Source: Microbacterium sp. 18062 | Lineage (GTDB): Bacteria; Actinomycetota; Actinomycetes; Actinomycetales; Microbacteriaceae | Length of the DNA: 46,238 nt | Assembly (NCBI RefSeq): GCF_902706225.1 | Contig: NZ_CACSKB010000035.1 | Location: 1-46,238, forward strand | Reading direction: 5' to 3' | Part shown: one piece after another, positions 1 to 8,696 of the stretch | Layout: each line of letters starts with the position of its first letter | How positions within the stretch are numbered: position 1 is the stretch's first letter | The notes under the pieces: model-generated | Databases searched by the model: none | What the model was told of the DNA's origin: nothing | The model's input: the letters and a program-made list of their open reading frames with translations, nothing else | Translations under genes and position numbers: made by a program

Positions 1-7
1 CTACGAG

Positions 8-71
8 ATGCCTCTCGGATTGGGTGAATAGGACCTTAGACAAGCTCTATTCTTCCCGGTCAGAGAGGCAT
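8..71. repeat. Nested inverted repeat at the left edge
   Basis: A 9-bp perfect inverted repeat (ATGCCTCTC at 8-16, GAGAGGCAT at 63-71) encloses a second one (GAATAG at 26-31, CTATTC at 47-52) flanked by GGG and CCC. It lies just past the stop of the carboxylesterase gene. There is no T-run typical of an intrinsic terminator. It could be a terminator, an operator for a gene to the left, or an element end. The inner arms resemble the motif between the MFS and TetR genes at 2905-2918. Confidence 0.5.
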
Positions 72-78
72 TTCTCTG

Positions 79-1602
79 TCACGACGCCCGCTCAACACCC
101 AGGCTCATCGGTGGATCGAGGCTAAGCGGGCGCACGTCGGCGTAACCGTCCAGTTCGGTCACGATCGTGGTGTTCAGCACGCGGGTGGCACCGCGCTCGG
201 GGGTCCAAGCCTCCCATTGCGGCTCGTGACCGCGAATGAGCCGGACGGCCGCGCCGTGGAGATCATCGGCGATCTGCTGAGGGGCTTGCGGCCCGACGAG
301 GCGATAGACGGTGGGGGAACCGAGCACGTCGAAGAAGAACGGGAGGTCCAGGCAATGCAATGCGTCACCGAAAGCGGGGGACGTCCAGCCGACCCGTGCG
401 AGCCAGGTCGCGGCGGTGCCGCGTGCTGTCGCCACGTCGAGTGCGAGGCGGCGGAACAGCGCGTCCGTCAGCAGCTGGCCGAGCAACCGGCGCGGCTTCA
501 GACCTCGATGACGCGCGAGATAGGCGCGGGCGACCGAGCCGGGAATGCCCAGCATTCTCAACGCCGGGAACCGGGGGAGAAGATCGACAACGCGAGGCAT
601 CCCCCGCGCGGTCTCGGAGGTCAGCTCGTCATCCACCGTCGCAATCAGCAGCGGCTTGTCCGCTCCGACGCCGAGTGCCAACGAGTCGACCGTCGGACGC
701 TCCAGCAGATCGCCGTCGATCATCGGGCCGGTCGGGAACGCGCCATCGAGCATCGCGCGAGTCATCGCCAGCCGCTCGCGGGCAGGGGTCGCGAAACCTG
801 CGAACTGCTGCGACTGCAGTTCGAGAAGCCTCGCCTCGGACAGGGATGCGAGGCCCGCCCGATCCCCCGCGACGCCCGCACGTGCCGCAAGGCGCCGAGT
901 GAACTCGTCCGCGCGAGCACGCGGCACGTCGGCCACCGCGCCCGAAAGGCTGATGGCGGCGCAGAACAGCGGCTGTGCCCGCTGCATCCCGAGGAGCGTG
1001 AGCACCGCACCGCCACCCGCGGACTGGCCCGCGATCGTCACGCGGGCAGGGTCTCCGCCGAACGCCGCGATGTTGTCGGAGACCCACTCGAGGGCCGCGA
1101 GCCAGTCGAGCACTCCCCGATTGTGCGGAGCACCATCGATGCAGCCGAAGCCGTCGACGCCGAGCCGGTAGTCGACGGTCACCACCACGACGCCGTCGCG
1201 GGTGAACGATTCGCCCTCGTACCACTCGTTCTTCGGCGACCCGCCGTAGAAGCCGCCGCCGTGAATCCATACCATCACCGGCAGACCCGACGGCGGCTCG
1301 TGCGCGAGCGCAGGCGTGAAAACGTTGAGATTGAGCGTCTCGTCACCGAGAACCACGGTCTCGGGCATGATGTGCCCGGGAATGGGCACGCGGTCTGTCG
1401 TGGGACCGTACTCGACCGCGTCGCGTACGCCGCCCCACGGCTCAGGCGGCACGGGCGCCGCGAACCGCAGCGGGCCGACAGGGGGCTGCGCGAACGGGAT
1501 GCCGAGAAACACCGCGACGTCGTGCCGCCACATGCCGCGGACCCGCCCTGCGCGGGTCGTCGCCTCGGGTCTGGGCCCGTCCGCACGGTTCGGAGTGCTC
1601 AT
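79..1602 (-). CDS. Type B carboxylesterase/lipase family hydrolase
   Basis: The 507-residue protein starts MSTPNRADGP and is an alpha/beta hydrolase of the carboxylesterase type B family, expected to cleave carboxylic esters in the cytoplasm. The N-terminal family signature FLGIPFAQPPVGPLRF is present. The oxyanion-hole stretch HGGGFYGGS and the nucleophile elbow GQSAGG (Ser about 194) are intact, and an Asp/Glu in TVDDELTSE and a His in DALHCLD are plausible triad partners. The ATG at 1600-1602 overlaps the stop of the upstream MFS gene by four bases, so the two are probably translationally coupled. The frame is open further upstream, but that extension lies inside the transporter and is not coding. 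The substrate is unknown; the pairing with a transporter suggests hydrolysis of an imported ester. Confidence 0.88.
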   Translation of the reverse strand: MSTPNRADGPRPEATTRAGRVRGMWRHDVAVFLGIPFAQPPVGPLRFAAPVPPEPWGGVRDAVEYGPTTDRVPIPGHIMPETVVLGDETLNLNVFTPALAHEPPSGLPVMVWIHGGGFYGGSPKNEWYEGESFTRDGVVVVTVDYRLGVDGFGCIDGAPHNRGVLDWLAALEWVSDNIAAFGGDPARVTIAGQSAGGGAVLTLLGMQRAQPLFCAAISLSGAVADVPRARADEFTRRLAARAGVAGDRAGLASLSEARLLELQSQQFAGFATPARERLAMTRAMLDGAFPTGPMIDGDLLERPTVDSLALGVGADKPLLIATVDDELTSETARGMPRVVDLLPRFPALRMLGIPGSVARAYLARHRGLKPRRLLGQLLTDALFRRLALDVATARGTAATWLARVGWTSPAFGDALHCLDLPFFFDVLGSPTVYRLVGPQAPQQIADDLHGAAVRLIRGHEPQWEAWTPERGATRVLNTTIVTELDGYADVRPLSLDPPMSLGVERAS

Positions 1603-2864
1603 CGCACCGACCTGATCGGCCAGATCGCCGCAGCGGCGATGAGCACGATACCGATGCCTACAGCGAACAGCCCTATGTAGCCGCCGGTCGCCAGGACGAG
1701 TGCAGCGCCGAGCGCCGGAGCAACCGCCTGCGGAATCGCGTTGGCGAGGTTGAGCACACCGAGATCCTTCGCCGCCGCGCCGTCGGCGTCGGGCAGCACC
1801 TCTGTCATGAGCACGGTATCGCATACCTGATAGAGGCCGAAGCCGATGCCGAACAGCGCCGAGAGCACGACGATCGCCGCGAATGTCGGAGAGATCAGCG
1901 GCACCGCCAGCCCCACGGCCATGAACACGGAAGCGGCATAGATGAACGGCTTGCGGCACCGCAGACGATCGCTGAGAAAGCCGCCGACAAGGATGGCGGC
2001 GATCGCTCCCAGCACGGTCGCCGCGCTCAGCAGACCGAGACCCGCGTTGGCCTCGTCCAGTGTCATTCCCACGTAGTCCGTGAGCACGTAGAGGTTGAAG
2101 GTGAAGACGGAGTAGTAGCCGATCACGAAGAGGAACCGGCCCGCGAACGCCCAGGCGAAGTCCGGATGCCGGCGCGGATTCACCCAGAACGCCGCGAGAA
2201 TCGAGCGCAGGCATAGGGGCGGCAGCTGGCGTGCGACGATCGTCCGGTCACGGTTGACGACGACGAAGAGCACGACCCCGACGAGCACGGCGAGCCCGAA
2301 CGCGGTGTAGGCCAGCGGCAGGTCGCGAGCGAGTTGCCCCGCGATCACCACGGCGACCGCGGCGCCCACCATGAAGCCGAAGCCGATGGCGGCGGAGGCG
2401 ACGCCGCGTCGTTCCGAGGGGATACGGTCGGGAAGCACCGCGGAGAACGGCGCGAGGATGGCGTTGAACGCGATCTGGACGCCCACCCAGCAGGCGGCGA
2501 CCGCACCGATCGAATCGAGGTGCCCGACGAGGGCCAGCACCGCTGCCGCCGCGACCGCGCCGCCGAGCATCCATGGCGCGCGACGGCCGAGCCTGCCACG
2601 AGTGCGGTCGCTCAGGGTGCCGACGACGGGCTGCACCACGATGGCCAACGCGAACGAGATGCTCGTGACGAGGGCGAGGTTCGCGACCTTGTGCGGCTCG
2701 TCGAGGGCGGTCAGCTGGTTCGGCAGCAGCACGGCCGTCAGCGCGCTGAAGACGCCTTGGACGGTGAACTGGAGGATGCCGAGCCAGGGGATGAGTCGTC
2801 GCGGCGGGCGAGGAATCGCAGGCGCTGAGGAGGGCACGGGATCGAAGACGGCGGGATCGAGCAT
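1599..2864 (-). CDS. MFS transporter, 12-TM type
   Basis: A 421-residue major facilitator superfamily protein of the usual length, with about twelve hydrophobic segments. It has MFS-like loop motifs (GTLSDRTRGRLGRRAPW after TM2 and GGFLSDRLRCRKPF in the second half). The layout is like sugar/cation symporter-type or SLC45-like members, but the substrate cannot be told. It is the first gene of a two-gene operon with the esterase and is divergent from a double-domain TetR regulator. A promoter on the minus strand (TCGACA, 17 bp, TAGAGT) lies in the shared gap and carries a small palindrome in its spacer, so repression by that TetR protein is likely. Confidence 0.88.
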   Translation of the reverse strand: MLDPAVFDPVPSSAPAIPRPPRRLIPWLGILQFTVQGVFSALTAVLLPNQLTALDEPHKVANLALVTSISFALAIVVQPVVGTLSDRTRGRLGRRAPWMLGGAVAAAAVLALVGHLDSIGAVAACWVGVQIAFNAILAPFSAVLPDRIPSERRGVASAAIGFGFMVGAAVAVVIAGQLARDLPLAYTAFGLAVLVGVVLFVVVNRDRTIVARQLPPLCLRSILAAFWVNPRRHPDFAWAFAGRFLFVIGYYSVFTFNLYVLTDYVGMTLDEANAGLGLLSAATVLGAIAAILVGGFLSDRLRCRKPFIYAASVFMAVGLAVPLISPTFAAIVVLSALFGIGFGLYQVCDTVLMTEVLPDADGAAAKDLGVLNLANAIPQAVAPALGAALVLATGGYIGLFAVGIGIVLIAAAAIWPIRSVR

Positions 2865-2897
2865 GCATCACATCCTTGGAACGGCTTGGGCTCGCCA

Positions 2898-2926
2898 ACT
2901 CTAAGTGAATCTCTATTCGTTGTCGA
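2898..2926 (-). promoter_or_regulatory. Promoter of MFS/esterase operon with candidate TetR operator
   Basis: On the minus strand a -35 TCGACA (2921-2926), a 17-bp spacer and a -10 TAGAGT (2898-2903) precede the MFS gene. The spacer contains GAAT-CTCT-ATTC (2907-2918), an inverted repeat placed where a TetR dimer would block the promoter. A wider inverted repeat CTTGGGC/GCCCAAG (2885-2891, 2929-2935) brackets the whole promoter. Which of the two is the operator is not decided. Confidence 0.5.
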
Positions 2927-2935
2927 GCGCCCAAG

Positions 2936-2951
2936 TAAAGTCAGGGACATG
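2936..2951 (+). promoter_or_regulatory. -10 box and leaderless start of the tetR gene
   Basis: TAAAGT at 2936-2941 ends seven bases before the ATG at 2949. This is the spacing of a leaderless actinobacterial transcript and supports 2949 over the upstream TTG at 2886 as the start. Confidence 0.5.
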
Positions 2952-4217
2952 GACCTTGAGGTCGGCGTCTCAGACCCGCCGCCGCGCGGAACACGTCCGC
3001 GCGATCGCAAGGCGATGATCGTCCGCACAGCCGGGCGCCTGTTCGGACTCCACGGATACAGCGCCGTCGCGATGCGGGACATCGCCGAAGCATTGAACGT
3101 CCGCGCCTCCGCCCTCTACCGGCACGTCCCCGGCAAGGCGGCGCTCCTCCTGGCCGCCACCCGAGCGGGCCTCGATCCACTGCTCGATAGCGCGAGATCC
3201 GCGACTGCGCTCGACTCGCTTCTGGGCGAGTTGGCGGCGGTCGCGGTACGTGAACGCAACTCGGGCCTTCTGTGGGTGCGCGAGTACCGACACCTCGACG
3301 CGCCGAAGCGCTTGATCGTCGAGAACTCGATCGCCGAGCTCATCGATCTGATCGCCGCCGCGATCGCCCGCGAAAGCGCTCCCAGCGGAATCGAGCCCCA
3401 CTCTCGGGCGCGCGCCATCGTCATGCTGCTCGCGAGCATCTCGTTCCACTACTTCGAACTGCCCGACGACAGGATGGAGGTGTTCGTCCGCGACTCCGCG
3501 CGGCGGATCGTGGACGCCTCAGTGCGAGGGACACGTCCCCCCGTCGTCGAGGTCGCGCCGCACGATCACGCCGGTCGACGCGCCGAACTGTTGACGCGAG
3601 CGGTTGAGCTCTTCGCAGACCGCGGCTACGCCGAAGTCTCGGTCGAGCAGATCGCGGGCGCGGCGGGCATCGTCGCGAGCAGCTTCTACAATCACTTCGC
3701 AAGCAAACGCGACGTACTCGGCGCAGCCTTCGCCGAAGGCGAGGTCCTGTTGCGGGCCGAGGTGGACCGGGCCGTCATCGGTGAACCGGACGACGTCACG
3801 ACTCTTGACCGCCTGCTGGACGGGTACATCGGCCTGCTGCTCGCACGACCCGACCTGATCACGATCGTCGTCAACGACGCGTTCGAGCTCGATCAGAGCG
3901 ACCGGCTCAACGCGTCCCGCATTCACGACGAGCTCGTCGACCGCTGGTCGCGCTACATCGAGACCGCAACCGGCAGCAGTGCGGTCGAGGCACGCATCCG
4001 TAGCGACGCAGCGTTTCTGCTGGTCTACGGGCTGATGCTGTGGCCGCCCAGGCCTTCTGCTCCGGACGTGGACGTCGTGCACACGCTCGCATCGACGGTC
4101 CTCCGTGCCGACAACGGCAACACGGGGACGTCTGGGGATGGGGTCGCCCACGGTGATCGCGTCAACTTCTCGGGGACTCTGCGGGGCCGTCCCGCCCCTC
4201 CTTCGCGGAATGACTGA
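2949..4217 (+). CDS. TetR-family regulator with two DNA-binding domains
   Basis: A 422-residue protein, about twice the usual TetR length. It contains two separate TetR_N helix-turn-helix domains. The first is near residues 20-75 (LFGLHGYSAVAMRDIAEAL, then ALYRHVPGKAALL). The second is near 207-265 (LFADRGYAEVSVEQIAGAAG, then SFYNHFASKRDVL). Each is followed by a helical ligand or dimer region. One chain could therefore act like a pre-formed dimer, or bind two sites. It is divergent from the MFS-esterase operon across an 84-bp gap and is probably its repressor. The start is chosen from the leaderless -10 box seven bases upstream. Ligand unknown. Confidence 0.85.
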   Translation: MDLEVGVSDPPPRGTRPRDRKAMIVRTAGRLFGLHGYSAVAMRDIAEALNVRASALYRHVPGKAALLLAATRAGLDPLLDSARSATALDSLLGELAAVAVRERNSGLLWVREYRHLDAPKRLIVENSIAELIDLIAAAIARESAPSGIEPHSRARAIVMLLASISFHYFELPDDRMEVFVRDSARRIVDASVRGTRPPVVEVAPHDHAGRRAELLTRAVELFADRGYAEVSVEQIAGAAGIVASSFYNHFASKRDVLGAAFAEGEVLLRAEVDRAVIGEPDDVTTLDRLLDGYIGLLLARPDLITIVVNDAFELDQSDRLNASRIHDELVDRWSRYIETATGSSAVEARIRSDAAFLLVYGLMLWPPRPSAPDVDVVHTLASTVLRADNGNTGTSGDGVAHGDRVNFSGTLRGRPAPPSRND

Positions 4218-4266
4218 GGGCTCCCGCTGCTGACCTCGTCGTTCGGATCGATCGAGTCGAGCCGGT

Positions 4267-5331
4267 TCAGATGTCGAGGATTCCGTCGCGTGCCGCACCG
4301 GCGTCGGGGAGGGCCTCGGTGCCGAGGTCCTCCATGAGGTGGATGGATGCATAGAGGGCCGGATTGACGCGTCCGGCGTCGTCGAATACGCGGAGTGTGC
4401 GACGAAGGCGTCCTTCGGGATAGTGAGGATGGGTGAACGACACTTCCACGCGTGTTCTCGGCCACTCGTCGACAGCCTCGACGAGCGGGTCACCGAGGCC
4501 ACGCGAAAGCGGGAACGTCCGACCGTCCTGCCCGCGCCAGTAGTCCGTGAGATGGTCGAACTCGTGGACGACGGAGGCGACCGCCGCGTCCTTCTCGTCC
4601 GACGTGAGGCTGATCGGATCCCACCGGATCGCCGGGTCGGATGGAGGGTCGTCGGGAGGACGTGGCGTGACAGCCGCCATGGCACTCATCAGCTCGCGCT
4701 CATCGAAGGTCTCGGTCTCGAGGTCTGCCACGCGCATGACGCCAAGGAGCACGTCGGGGAGCCGTGCCGTGACGTAGCGGTAGGAGTAGGTCGCGCCGCC
4801 GAACCCGTCTCGACGGGCGGCGGGCGCCCCTCGGTAGAGAATCAGGCGCGATGACCCACTGTCGTCGAGGGCGACCGCGATCCTGCGATCGATTGCGTGT
4901 CTCCGCTCGATCCCGTCCGGACCGAGCACGGCGACGCGATGATCCGCCCGCCACGCGGCCTCCTCGTCGGGATCGGGAAAGCCTCCCGACGTGAGCCACA
5001 GGCCATGTCGCGTCACCCCCAACGTTTGCCCCTGGGGCACGGGGGCGAAGCGCGTCACCTCGCCGTCGACCGCCACGTGAACCGCCGCCGAGTGTCCGGC
5101 GGGCAGCGAAGGATCCTCCGATTCGAGGGGCCTGTAGAACACCCATGCTCCCGCATGCGCGCCCAGCACCGTGCTGGATGTGGCGCGCGACCCCACATCC
5201 AGATCCGGCCACGATGCGACGACGTCTGCCGCCCCGGGGCTGCGCACGATCGCCACCGGATCGTCCAGGCTCACGACGACGCGGGATGTTCCGACGCCGA
5301 CCTCGGTCCATCCGTTTCGCTTGACGTCCAC
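4267..5331 (-). CDS. Hypothetical protein, family not recognised
   Basis: I do not recognise this protein, which has about 354 residues from the chosen GTG. It is soluble-looking, with no signal peptide or membrane segment. The N-terminal two thirds are beta-rich with repeated short strands and loops (for example GVTRHGLWLTSGGFPDPDEE and VAVLGPDG), which could be a propeller-like fold. The C-terminus has VVHEFDHLTDYW and ends DGILDI. The start is uncertain: GTG at 5331 and GTG at 5400 are both possible, neither with a clear Shine-Dalgarno sequence. The frame is open up into the tRNA gene, which cannot be coding. It is convergent with the TetR gene. Confidence 0.6.
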   Translation of the reverse strand: MDVKRNGWTEVGVGTSRVVVSLDDPVAIVRSPGAADVVASWPDLDVGSRATSSTVLGAHAGAWVFYRPLESEDPSLPAGHSAAVHVAVDGEVTRFAPVPQGQTLGVTRHGLWLTSGGFPDPDEEAAWRADHRVAVLGPDGIERRHAIDRRIAVALDDSGSSRLILYRGAPAARRDGFGGATYSYRYVTARLPDVLLGVMRVADLETETFDERELMSAMAAVTPRPPDDPPSDPAIRWDPISLTSDEKDAAVASVVHEFDHLTDYWRGQDGRTFPLSRGLGDPLVEAVDEWPRTRVEVSFTHPHYPEGRLRRTLRVFDDAGRVNPALYASIHLMEDLGTEALPDAGAARDGILDI

Positions 5332-5454
5332 AGGAGCAGACTGCCAGAGCCCGGCTTCCAGGCCCCCGCCGATCCGTATCGCGCAGTGATCGCAAGCCAC
5401 CCGGCTTCGCCGGCACAAGGCGGACCGCGGAGAGCTCGCGCCTGGGCGCGGTTG

Positions 5455-5483
5455 CTCATAACGTACGGTGAATACCTGATCAA
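5455..5483 (-). promoter_or_regulatory. Predicted promoter of the hypothetical gene at 4267-5331
   Basis: On the minus strand TTGATC (5478-5483), a 17-bp spacer and TATGAG (5455-5460) form a plausible sigma-70-type promoter between the tRNA-Arg gene and the hypothetical gene. Transcription would begin near 5448. Confidence 0.4.
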
Positions 5484-5498
5484 AGGGTAGAAATACCG

Positions 5499-5570
5499 TG
5501 CCCCTGGAGGGACTCGAACCCCCAACCGTTTCCTTAGGACGGAACTGCTCTTCCATTGAGCTACAGAGGC
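5499..5570 (-). tRNA. tRNA-Arg, anticodon CCU
   Basis: A 72-nt cloverleaf can be folded. The acceptor stem is GCCTCTG/CAGGGGC with discriminator A, and the D-arm is GCTC/GAGC. The anticodon loop GTCCTAA carries CCT at positions 34-36 (decodes AGG). The T-arm is GGGGG-TTCGAGT-CCCTC. No CCA is encoded. The outermost anticodon-stem pair is a G-A mismatch (27-43); the rest of the stem pairs. Confidence 0.88.
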
Positions 5571-5620
5571 TGGCTCCCCGAGTCTAGCCACCGGGCGCGG
5601 AGTCCAGCGACCCGGCGACG

Positions 5621-6821
5621 TCAGTGCGCGCGGGGGCGGCGCAGGGCGGCCACCGCGATCAGGGCGGCCAGTGCGCACATGCCGACGACGCACAGCGCCA
5701 TCCCCGGCCATCCGGATGCGGCGAACACGATGCCGAGGCCCCAGCCGAAGACGCTCGACCCCCCCATAGTAGGCGAGGTAGTACAGCGACGAGGCCTGCG
5801 CGGGCGCTCCGGGTGCCGCGGACGCCGGCGTCCACCCCGAGGCGACGGCGTGCGCCCCGAAGAATCCCCCGGTGAACACGACGAGACCGATCAGGATCGC
5901 GACGAGTGCGGGAACCAGCATGAGCACGAGGCCCAGCATCATGATGCCGACCGACAGCAGCAGCGCGGGAAGCCGCCCGCGCCGCGCCGCGAACGCGCCG
6001 ACCTGCGGCGACGAGAAGGTGCCGGCGAGGTATGCGAGGAAGAGCAGGCTCACGAGCCAGAGCGGCAGCGCGTAGGGCGGCGCGGCGAGCAGGAAGCCGA
6101 GATAGTTGTACACCGCGACGAAACCGCCCATGAGGAGGAATCCCTGGGCGTACAGCGCCCGCTGCGCGGGCAGGCGGAGATTGGCGAGGAGGCGTCGGCC
6201 GACGGCGCGGACCGGTTCGCGCCGCGGGACGAACCGGCGTGCCCGCGGCGCGAGGCGCAGGAACACGACGGCGCTCACCGCGCAGAGGGCGGCCGCGACG
6301 AAGAGCCCGGCGCGCCACATCCCGAACTCGGCGAACGGACCCGCGACGAGGCGTCCGGAGAGCCCGCCGATGGTCGTTCCGGCGATGTAGCTCGCCGCCG
6401 CGCGGGCCGTGTGCGCCGCATCGACCTCCTCGGTCAGGTAGGCGAGCGCGACCGAGGGAACGGCTCCGAGCGCCATCCCCTCGATCACCCGCACGATCAG
6501 GAAGGCCTCGATGCCGGGCAGCAGCGGAGCGGCGAGGCCTGCGGCCGTCGCGACGAGGATCCCGACGCTCATCGCCGGAAGCCGCCCGAACCGGTCGGCG
6601 GCGATCGACCACGGGATGACGGTCACGGCGATGCCGATCGTCGCGCCCGACACCGACAGCGCCGCCGTCGCCGGCGAGACGCCGAAGTCCGCCGCGAGGA
6701 ACGGCAGCGCGGCCTGCGGCGAGTAGAGCTGCGCGAACGTGGCCACCCCGGCGAAGAACAGCCCGACGATCAGCCGACGATACGCGCGCTCCCCCGGCTT
6801 GTGCCCCGCGAATCCGCTCAC
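5621..6821 (-). pseudogene. MFS transporter broken by a one-base shift in a G7 run
   Basis: From the GTG at 6821 the frame encodes a typical 12-TM MFS permease (MSGFAGHKPG start; IAADRFGRLPA motif after TM2). It is close to the drug/small-molecule exporter branch. Near the end, YYLAYYGG is followed by nonsense. Removing one base from the run of seven G on the coding strand (5759-5765) restores SSVFGWGLGIVFAASGWPGM, then a natural end RRPRAH at 5621-5623. The corrected product is 399 residues. Uncorrected, the frame reads through the tRNA gene, which cannot be real. It lies 35 bases after the pyruvate oxidase gene on the same strand. The shift is either a sequencing or assembly error, or a true homopolymer slip. 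Confidence 0.8.
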
Positions 6822-6856
6822 CGGATCACGCTATGCCCCGAACGCCCCTCTCGACG

Positions 6857-8590
6857 TCAATGGAACAGACGTCGCCACAGGTTCGTGTCGGCGAGGTCGA
6901 GCAGCTCGTCGCCGCGCCCCGACAGCACCGTGCGCAGCGCCCACAGCGTGAAGCCCTTCGCCTGCGCGGTCGTCACGGCCGGCGGGATCGACAGCTCCTC
7001 CCGCGCCACCACGACGTCCAGGAGCACCGGCCCCGGCTCGGCCAGCGCGCGGCGCAGCGCTCCCTCGAGGTCCGCGGCCCGCTCCACGCGGATGCCGGTG
7101 ATGCCGACCGCCTCGGCGACGGCCGCGAAGTTCGGGTTCTCGAGGCCGGTGCCGAAGTTGACGATGCCGGCGGCCTTCATCTCCACCTCGACGAAGCCGA
7201 GCGACGAGTTGTTGAACACGACGATGTTCACCGGCAGATCGTTCTGACCGATCGAGATGAGATCTCCCATGAGCATCGACAGCCCGCCGTCCCCGGCGAG
7301 CGCGATGACCTGACGGTCGCGGTCGACCGCCTGGGCGCCGAGCGCGTGCGGCAGGGCGTTGGCCATGGAGCCGTGGGTGAACGAGCCGATGAGGCGCCGC
7401 CGCTCGGTCATCCGCAGGTAGCGTGCCGCCCAGATGACGGGCGTGCCGACATCCGCGGTGAACACGGCGTCGTCCGCCGCGAGCTCGTCGAGCAGGCGGG
7501 CGACGTACTGCGGATGGATCGGCTCCTTGCCGTCGTCGTTCGCGAGCCCGTCGAGCTCACGGCGGGTCTTCGCGTAGTGGTCGACCGCGTCGCGCAGGTG
7601 ATGCCCGTCGCGCTGCGTGCGCAGGAGCGGAAGAAGGGCGGATGCGGTCGCACCGACGTCGCCGACAAGACCGAGGTCGATCGGGGTTCGGCGGCCGAGC
7701 TGCTCGCCACGGATGTCGACCTGCAGGATCGTGGCCTTCTCCGGGTAGAACTGCCGGTAGGGGAAGTCCGACCCGAGGATCAGGAGCGCGTCGCTCTTCT
7801 CGATCGCACGATAGCCGGAGGCGAAGCCCAGCAGCCCCGTCATGCCGACGTCGTAGGGATTGTCGTACTCGATGTGCTCCTTGCCGCGGAACGCGTGCAC
7901 GATCGGCGCCTGCAGACGTTCGGCGAGCGCCAGCACCTCGTCGTGGGAACCGGCGACGCCGGCCCCGGCGAGGATCGTCACCTTCTTCGCGTCGTCGAGG
8001 AGCGCCGCCGCACGGGAGAGCTCGGCCTCCGAGGGGACGACCACGGGCCGCGTCGCCCGGATCGGCGCGGTGGCGCGGCGGGCGGGGGCTTCCGCGAAGA
8101 ACACGTCGCCGGGCACGACCACGACCGCCACTCCCCGCTTCTCGACGGCGGTGCGCATCGCGATCTCCAGGACCCACGGCAGCTGCGCCGGGTCGCCGAC
8201 GAGCTCGCTGTAGACGCTGCACTCGCGGAACAGCTCCTGCGGGTGGGTCTCCTGGAAATAGCCGCTGCCGATCTCGGCCGAGGGGATGTGCGAGGCGATC
8301 GCGAGCACCGGAACACGGGAGCGCTGGGCATCGAACAGGCCGTTGATGAAGTGGAGGTTGCCGGGCCCGCAGCTGCCGGCGACGACCGCCAGCTCCCCGG
8401 TCGCCTCGGCCTCGCCGGCGGCGGCGAACGCAGCCGCCTCCTCGTGCCGCATGTGCAGCCACTCGATCCCGCCGTTCCGCCGGAGCGCGTCGGTGAACGC
8501 GTTCAACGAGTCGCCGGGGAGCCCCCACACCCGGGTGACGCCGGCGGCGCGGAGGGTGTGGACGAAGAGTTCTGCGACGTTCTCAGCCAT
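6857..8590 (-). CDS. poxB: Thiamine-diphosphate-dependent pyruvate dehydrogenase (quinone)/pyruvate oxidase
   Basis: A 577-residue ThDP enzyme starting MAENVAELFV, the length of PoxB. The N-terminal pyrimidine-binding domain has the catalytic Glu in MRHEEAAAFAA. The middle domain binds FAD, and the C-terminal domain has the ThDP/Mg motif GDGGLSMLMGDLISIGQNDLP. The family decarboxylates pyruvate to acetate and passes electrons to quinone at the membrane. The related acetolactate synthases are less likely because of the PoxB-like GSCGPGNLHFINGL and FNNSSLGFV stretches. The start is the ATG at 8588-8590; a TAGCGT box seven bases upstream suggests a leaderless transcript. It is followed in the same direction by a broken MFS gene. 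Confidence 0.88.
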   Translation of the reverse strand: MAENVAELFVHTLRAAGVTRVWGLPGDSLNAFTDALRRNGGIEWLHMRHEEAAAFAAAGEAEATGELAVVAGSCGPGNLHFINGLFDAQRSRVPVLAIASHIPSAEIGSGYFQETHPQELFRECSVYSELVGDPAQLPWVLEIAMRTAVEKRGVAVVVVPGDVFFAEAPARRATAPIRATRPVVVPSEAELSRAAALLDDAKKVTILAGAGVAGSHDEVLALAERLQAPIVHAFRGKEHIEYDNPYDVGMTGLLGFASGYRAIEKSDALLILGSDFPYRQFYPEKATILQVDIRGEQLGRRTPIDLGLVGDVGATASALLPLLRTQRDGHHLRDAVDHYAKTRRELDGLANDDGKEPIHPQYVARLLDELAADDAVFTADVGTPVIWAARYLRMTERRRLIGSFTHGSMANALPHALGAQAVDRDRQVIALAGDGGLSMLMGDLISIGQNDLPVNIVVFNNSSLGFVEVEMKAAGIVNFGTGLENPNFAAVAEAVGITGIRVERAADLEGALRRALAEPGPVLLDVVVAREELSIPPAVTTAQAKGFTLWALRTVLSGRGDELLDLADTNLWRRLFH

Positions 8591-8696
8591 GCCCCCCACG
8601 CTAGACGTGCACACCGCGCGACGGCGAGGAGTGGAGGATGAGATCGCTCGCGACCTCCGTCCGGGCTCCGGGCGAACGCCGGCGCCGACCGGTCCG

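Noticed and set aside
217..1680. Long plus-strand open frame opposite the carboxylesterase
   Set aside because: It is arginine-rich with no domain, and lies antisense to a gene with an intact catalytic signature; long antisense frames are normal at this GC.
1603..2214. N-terminal extension of the carboxylesterase to 711 residues
   Set aside because: The added part is arginine-rich, lies inside the MFS gene in another frame, and the family start signature follows MSTPNRADG at 1602.
5271..5620. Read-through C-terminus of the MFS gene across the tRNA
   Set aside because: It results from the one-base shift in the G7 run; the corrected frame stops at 5621.
6833..8641. 602-codon plus-strand frame opposite poxB
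   Set aside because: Low-complexity shadow of the pyruvate oxidase gene without any recognisable domain.
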